From positions 4,649,226-4,713,225 of the forward strand of contig NZ_KB912877.1 of the NCBI RefSeq assembly GCF_000383855.1: a stretch of 64,000 nt of DNA, in the 5' to 3' direction. This DNA comes from Methylobacter marinus A45. Lineage in GTDB: Bacteria > Pseudomonadota > Gammaproteobacteria > Methylococcales > Methylomonadaceae. Both the position numbers and the translations under genes were made by a program. A model generated the notes under the pieces. The model worked only from the letters and a program-made list of their open reading frames with translations, was not told the DNA's origin and did no database searches. Shown here piece by piece: positions 59,533 to 64,000 of the stretch; position 1 is the stretch's first letter, and every line of letters starts with the position of its first letter.

Positions 59533-59649
59533 TTTCGTGCTCCTCTGGGCTTGATGAAAAATTCATGAAAGCTGACTTCACCGCTACAGAACGGATAGGC
59601 GCGCGGGGTTCATTGCATATCGACATATCGTTGGCATGCGTCATGCCGG

Positions 59650-60741
59650 CCCGACCGCTTGCGCAAAGCGCGCGCCGCGTTCCAGATTAGCGGAAAAAGC
59701 TATACAACCTGTAACCGGACGCGTTCGCCAGCACCAGCGCGTCCGCTTCATTTTTGGCGCACAGAATCGACACGATCGGCCCGAAGATTCTTCGAGGACC
59801 GGCGCACTGCCGGGCGATACCTCGTTACACACATGCGCCGGCTCGCCAACGGAGCCATCCGAACGCCCCCGCCTTCAGGCGGCGGACATGCGCGATGCAA
59901 CGCTCGACTAAGGTGTCATGCGGACGGGCATCGACAATGATGCGATTGATGCTGAAATAAATCCGCCCGGACACAGAAAACGCCCGAACACTGCTGCGAT
60001 GCGGCCGATACCGCAACCCGCCGGCGTCGAACCGGAAAATGATGAAATAAGCCGGAGCCGCGGATGCCCGACAACCCGACAAAGTGATCGCCGATTTCAC
60101 TGCCCGCGCCAACCGTCACATTAAGAATGCCCACAGGCCGGCCTCCCCGGAGATCTTCCTAACAGCAAGTCTCCCGCTCTCCGGCGTATCGCCCGCCGGC
60201 TTGACCACGGCGGCGTTGCCCTGCTCTCCGGCGCGAGCGAGCGCTGGATCAGATGCAAAGGGAAATGGCGCAGGCTGATGATGTCGATCACGCCCAACGA
60301 CCGGCAATTGATCCGGTTATCTTTGCCGGCAATGTCCGCACGCAGAATGCGGCCGGAGGCATGATAAGGAAACGAAATCGCATCAAGCGTGACGCCCCGC
60401 GCGCTTTGTCCTTCAATGATCGCTTTCAAACGCGACGAACCCGCTTCATCGATCAGCCTCGGAATGATGTCCTCGCGGCGGGCATCGAAAATCCGCATCG
60501 CCTTAAGCAGCACCTCAGCGCGGATCACCGGTGCCGCAGCCGCCCCGGCTTTCTGCGCCGCGCCCGCCGATTCATAAGCCTCATCCTGCGCGGACGCCAG
60601 CAACATCACGACCAGGGTCTGGCCATTAAAAGGATTGGTATTTATCAGATTGTGACTGGAACGGCCGGCGCGCCACCGCCCGCCAATCGGCAGGACTTCA
60701 AACCCGGAACAGGCCCCGGCCGACTGCCATGTATCGCCCAT
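59650..60741 (-). pseudogene. Decayed aldehyde dehydrogenase (pchA/vanillin dehydrogenase type)
   Basis: Fragments in several frames line up with an aromatic aldehyde dehydrogenase: PIGGRWRAGRSSHNLINTNP and AISFPYHASGRILRADIAGK near the start, VKPAGDTPESGR, VTVGAGSEIGDHFVG, SINRIIVDARPHD and FGPIVSILCAKNEADALVLA towards the end. Frameshifts and missing blocks, including the catalytic Cys region, make it non-functional. Its place before pchC matches pchA of the pchACXF operon. Confidence 0.82.
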
Positions 60742-60759
60742 AATGCGACTCCTGTTTAA

Positions 60760-60997
60760 ATTTGTGACTGCACCAGACTCAGGGCGTTTGTGTCTGATAT
60801 TGCTGTGTTACATTTTTAAACTGTCCGCGAGTGTGCATACATAGCTCCTCATTGTCAAATTTTGCTGTGCTGCCGGTGTGTCAAGTTAAGCTGTGGATGG
60901 GGTGTTTTTTTTGAATAGTTTGGGGATTTTTTTCATGGCGAGGTTTGTTTTTATGGGTATGGAGACAGATTGAAGCGGGGCGTAGCAGGTTATCATC
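60760..60997. other. Gene-free CRISPR flank with repeated TGTC...GCTGTG boxes
   Basis: No gene is seen. Three loosely repeated boxes (GTCTGATATTGCTGTG, GTCAAATTTTGCTGTG, GTCAAGTTAAGCTGTG) are followed by a T-rich stretch. Given the repeat orientation this is more likely the trailer side than the leader, but the T-rich character leaves that open. Confidence 0.4.
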
Positions 60998-63331
60998 AAG
61001 TTCATCCCCACGGGCGTGGGGAACAGTTAGCTATGCCTAGAATTTTATTATTCGTCGCCGGTTCATCCCCACGGGCGTGGGGAACAGCCGGCGTTGGCCT
61101 TGGCGGCCTGGATGACGCGCGGTTCATCCCCACGGGCGTGGGGAACAGTCACATTTTTAGAATCTGGATTATAAGGCGGCCGGTTCATCCCCACGGGCGT
61201 GGGGAACAGATACCGGCAGCGATTGAGCGCCGGACACAGACCGGTTCATCCCCACGGGCGTGGGGAACAGCGCAAACAACGCGGCATCAGAAGACAGAGT
61301 CGCGGTTCATCCCCACGGGCGTGGGGAACAGATTAAATTAGCAATGTGCGCTTTAACATCTAGCGGTTCATCCCCACGGGCGTGGGGAACAGCCATCATG
61401 ATTGCCAACCGCGCATTGAAAAACCGGTTCATCCCCACGGGCGTGGGGAACAGATGTGTGCCAATGTCATCCGCTTTAATAATGCCGGTTCATCCCCACG
61501 GGCGTGGGGAACAGGACTGGGTGGTTCCGCTCCAGTCCGATCTGGACGGTTCATCCCCACGGGCGTGGGGAACAGAATAAAATTAAAATACAGAGTGTTT
61601 AATTCATCGGTTCATCCCCACGGGCGTGGGGAACAGATTGACGCGTCTTAATGAATTACTTATTGATTCGGTTCATCCCCACGGGCGTGGGGAACAGGAT
61701 GTCTGCCGTGCCGTTCTTGTCGCATAGCGCGGTTCATCCCCACGGGCGTGGGGAACAGCTGGTGGCCGCGCTGGATTTTTTCGACCAGTACGGTTCATCC
61801 CCACGGGCGTGGGGAACAGATCGGTATTTTGCGTGTGCACCGCCGGGAACACGGTTCATCCCCACGGGCGTGGGGAACAGATGCACAGCACAGAATATAG
61901 CGATCTGCCGACCGGTTCATCCCCACGGGCGTGGGGAACAGAAGAGCATTTCGATTTTTCGACATATAATTATCGGTTCATCCCCACGGGCGTGGGGAAC
62001 AGTAGAATTGCCGGGGTTCCTGAATCCGCCCCCGCGGTTCATCCCCACGGGCGTGGGGAACAGTCATCAAGTACTGCGGTTATGGTAAGTTTGAACGGTT
62101 CATCCCCACGGGCGTGGGGAACAGGGCAACGGCACTCTGAGAGTTAAGATTGGGGACGGTTCATCCCCACGGGCGTGGGGAACAGTGATATTAATTCATG
62201 AATTTTCATTCCTTATCCGGTTCATCCCCACGGGCGTGGGGAACAGCTGAAATATTAACGGGGCCACTCGCGGCCTCGCGGTTCATCCCCACGGGCGTGG
62301 GGAACAGATGACTCCCTCGCGCGTAGTGATAAAAGCCGGCGGTTCATCCCCACGGGCGTGGGGAACAGTCTGGAAATGCTGCGCTACCTATCGACGTTCA
62401 CGGTTCATCCCCACGGGCGTCGGGAACAGCGCAATCAGACCGCCGGAGATAATGCCGAACGCGGTTCATCCCCACGGGCGTGGGGAACAGCAAACCCTCA
62501 TGAAAAATAATCATAATACCGCCGGTTCATCCCCACGGGCGTGGGGAACAGTTGGTGGAAAATACCCGCGTGTCGCGGATGGGCGGTTCATCCCCACGGG
62601 CGTGGGGAACAGTTATTATGTGCAAGGGGTTGATTGCAGAGGGGCGGTTCATCCCCACGGGCGTGGGGAACAGACTGTCTCTCATTATTTTTATTATTAT
62701 TCATACGGTTCATCCCCACGGGCGTGGGGAACAGTTTTCTTCCTGGATGCGCCGCGCTTCCGCTTCCGGTTCATCCCCACGGGCGTGGGGAACAGCACGT
62801 CCAGCAGCTGCTGCTGCAGGTCACAGGCGGTTCATCCCCACGGGCGTGGGGAACAGCACGCCGATTAATCGCCCGTCGTCTGCGTCGCCGGTTCATCCCC
62901 ACGGGCGTGGGGAACAGCATGACTATCAATAAAATCTGATAAATCACTACGGTTCATCCCCACGGGCGTGGGGAACAGAAAACCGCCTTATCTAAAGAAA
63001 GAACCTATTTCGGTTCATCCCCACGGGCGTGGGGAACAGTCAAGAAAGCGGCTGCCGGTACTGATCTCCGGCGGTTCATCCCCACGGGCGTGGGGAACAG
63101 AGGATGAGTTTTTTTCGAATGAGCTGGAAAATCGGTTCATCCCCACGGGCGTGGGGAACAGAGTTCCATTTATTTGAAGGCAAAACCTACTGCCGGTTCA
63201 TCCCCACGGGCGTGGGGAACAGCTGGATCGCATCAAGTCGGCGCTGAATCCTGACGGTTCATCCCCACGGGCGTGGGGAACAGCATCAGGGAACATGGCT
63301 ACATAAAGATTTGGCCGGTTCATCCCCACGG
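60998..63331 (-). CRISPR. Type I-E-like CRISPR array, 38 full repeats, truncated by IS
   Basis: A 29-bp repeat (CGGTTCATCCCCACGGGC... ending GGGGAACAG on the + strand) recurs every 61 bp, giving 38 full repeats, 38 spacers of 32 bp and one repeat cut after 16 bases at 63331. On the - strand the repeat ends GGGGATGAACCG, so crRNA handles would be ATGAACCG as in type I-E; transcription is therefore leftwards with the leader on the right. The first left repeat (AAGTTC...) is degenerate, as expected at a trailer end; one internal repeat (62401) has a single change. No cas genes are in view. Confidence 0.96.
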
Positions 63332-64000
63332 TGTTATTGGACAACTAAAATGAGCCAGAATTGGCCAACAATTTTGAGCCACTTTTTCCTTTATCTTTAT
63401 CTCATTATTTGCCACAGTCCCTGGCTTTTGTTCAGGGAGCGGCATGAAGGAGTGGCTAGTGATCCATCAGATCAAAGCATTACATAACCACGGCAATGGC
63501 TTATCGGAGCGCCAAATTGCCAAACAATTGGGCATTTCCCGCAACACGGTCAGCAAGTATTTGAAGCTGACGGAACCTGCCATTGCGGCGCTGCTGGCCG
63601 ATACGGACCGCACCAAGAAGCTGGACGATTACCGCGGCTATATCATTCAACTGCTGCAAACCTATCCCGGCCTGTCGGCCGTGAAAGTGCTGCGCAAGTT
63701 GAAGGCCAAGGTGGATGATCTGGCCGTGTCCGACCGTTCAGTGCGGCGTTACATCCAGGCGCTCAAGCAGGAGCTCCCTGTCAGGCAGGCCCGCTACTAT
63801 GAGCCGGTGCTGGATATGGTGCCGGGCGAGCAGTGCCAGGTCGATGGCGGCGAGCTGCGCGGCGTCCTGATCGGCGGCGTGCCGACCACGGTCTATTTCA
63901 TGGTGTTCGTCTTGTCCTACTCCCGGCTGATGCATGTGTCGTTTTCGGCCCGACCGATCGATACCGCCACGCTGATCCGCCAGCATGATGCCGCTTTCCG
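63332..64000 (+). mobile_element. IS21-family insertion sequence (partial)
   Basis: The element starts TGTTATTGGACAAC immediately after the truncated repeat and continues past the window. The TG terminus and the encoded IstA fit IS21. It separates the array from any leader and cas genes to the right. Confidence 0.85.
63444..64000 (+). CDS. istA: IS21-family transposase IstA (partial, C-terminus outside window)
   Basis: At least 185 residues from MKEWLVIHQIKALHNHGNGL. Helix-turn-helix: LSERQIAKQLGISRNTVSKYL. The start of the DDE domain is visible at GEQCQVDGGELRGVLIGG (first Asp) with YFMVFVLSYSRLMHVSFSA. It runs open to the window end; istB is expected beyond. Confidence 0.9.
   Translation, partial: MKEWLVIHQIKALHNHGNGLSERQIAKQLGISRNTVSKYLKLTEPAIAALLADTDRTKKLDDYRGYIIQLLQTYPGLSAVKVLRKLKAKVDDLAVSDRSVRRYIQALKQELPVRQARYYEPVLDMVPGEQCQVDGGELRGVLIGGVPTTVYFMVFVLSYSRLMHVSFSARPIDTATLIRQHDAAF

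Noticed and set aside
61744-61790. CRISPR spacer region sharing TTTTTCGACCAG with terL near 17720
   Set aside because: Only 12 bases in common, expected by chance in this search space.
60970-63177. Several frames with recurring [16 protein letters not shown] and VHPHGRGEQ
   Set aside because: They are the three-frame translation of the CRISPR repeat, not proteins.

Overview
The window looks like chromosome of a gammaproteobacterial methanotroph or methylotroph (Methylococcales-like), carrying most of a lambda-type prophage. The methylotroph call rests on a cluster for C1 transfer on tetrahydromethanopterin (H4MPT) and methanofuran: fae, mch, beta-RFAP synthase, MfnD/E/F-like proteins, pabB and several ATP-grasp ligases. 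The tmRNA tag ANDENYSVALAA also fits a gammaproteobacterium.

Region 1 (about 1-38860) is a prophage integrated at the 3' end of the tmRNA gene; its far end and tail genes lie left of the window. Read leftwards it has lambda order: int/xis and a small-gene operon with an endolysin (34281-38749, + strand), a CI-like repressor operon carrying HipA-like kinase and DUF3037 cargo (28706-30821, +), a Cro-like gene (28612, -), replication genes (helicase, Toprim/DUF5906 primase-helicase), a Q-like zinc-finger protein, a tR'-like terminator, then terminase small and large subunits, gpW, portal, S49 protease, decoration protein and major capsid protein (- strand, running off position 1). The large terminase carries a 399-residue class 3 intein in its Walker A loop.

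The packaging operon is split by about 11 kb of cargo between terminase (16671) and gpW (4668). The cargo includes integron-like gene cassettes with attC-like sites in both orientations, a 252-bp duplicated segment, two REP-like palindromes, an XRE/ImmA-IrrE pair, a three-gene operon ending in an MBL-fold hydrolase, a HEPN-like membrane protein, a protein of eleven YTGPGGG repeats, and an antirepressor module with a c4-type antisense RNA. A second unknown three-gene operon headed by a TIGR04255-type protein lies at 31155-32969. An odd tRNA-like gene lies at 34511-34648.

Region 2 (38861-56547) is host chromosome: ssrA, two dynamin-like GTPases, a lipoprotein, a DUF2959 protein, then H4MPT/methanofuran genes in two - strand runs around a + strand HisA-like gene.

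Region 3 (56933-60741) is a p-cresol methylhydroxylase operon (pchC, pchX-like, pchF) preceded by a decayed aldehyde dehydrogenase, matching the known pchACXF order. Region 4 (60998-63331) is a type I-E-like CRISPR array of 38 full repeats, cut at its right end by an IS21-family element whose istA runs off the window. No cas genes are visible.
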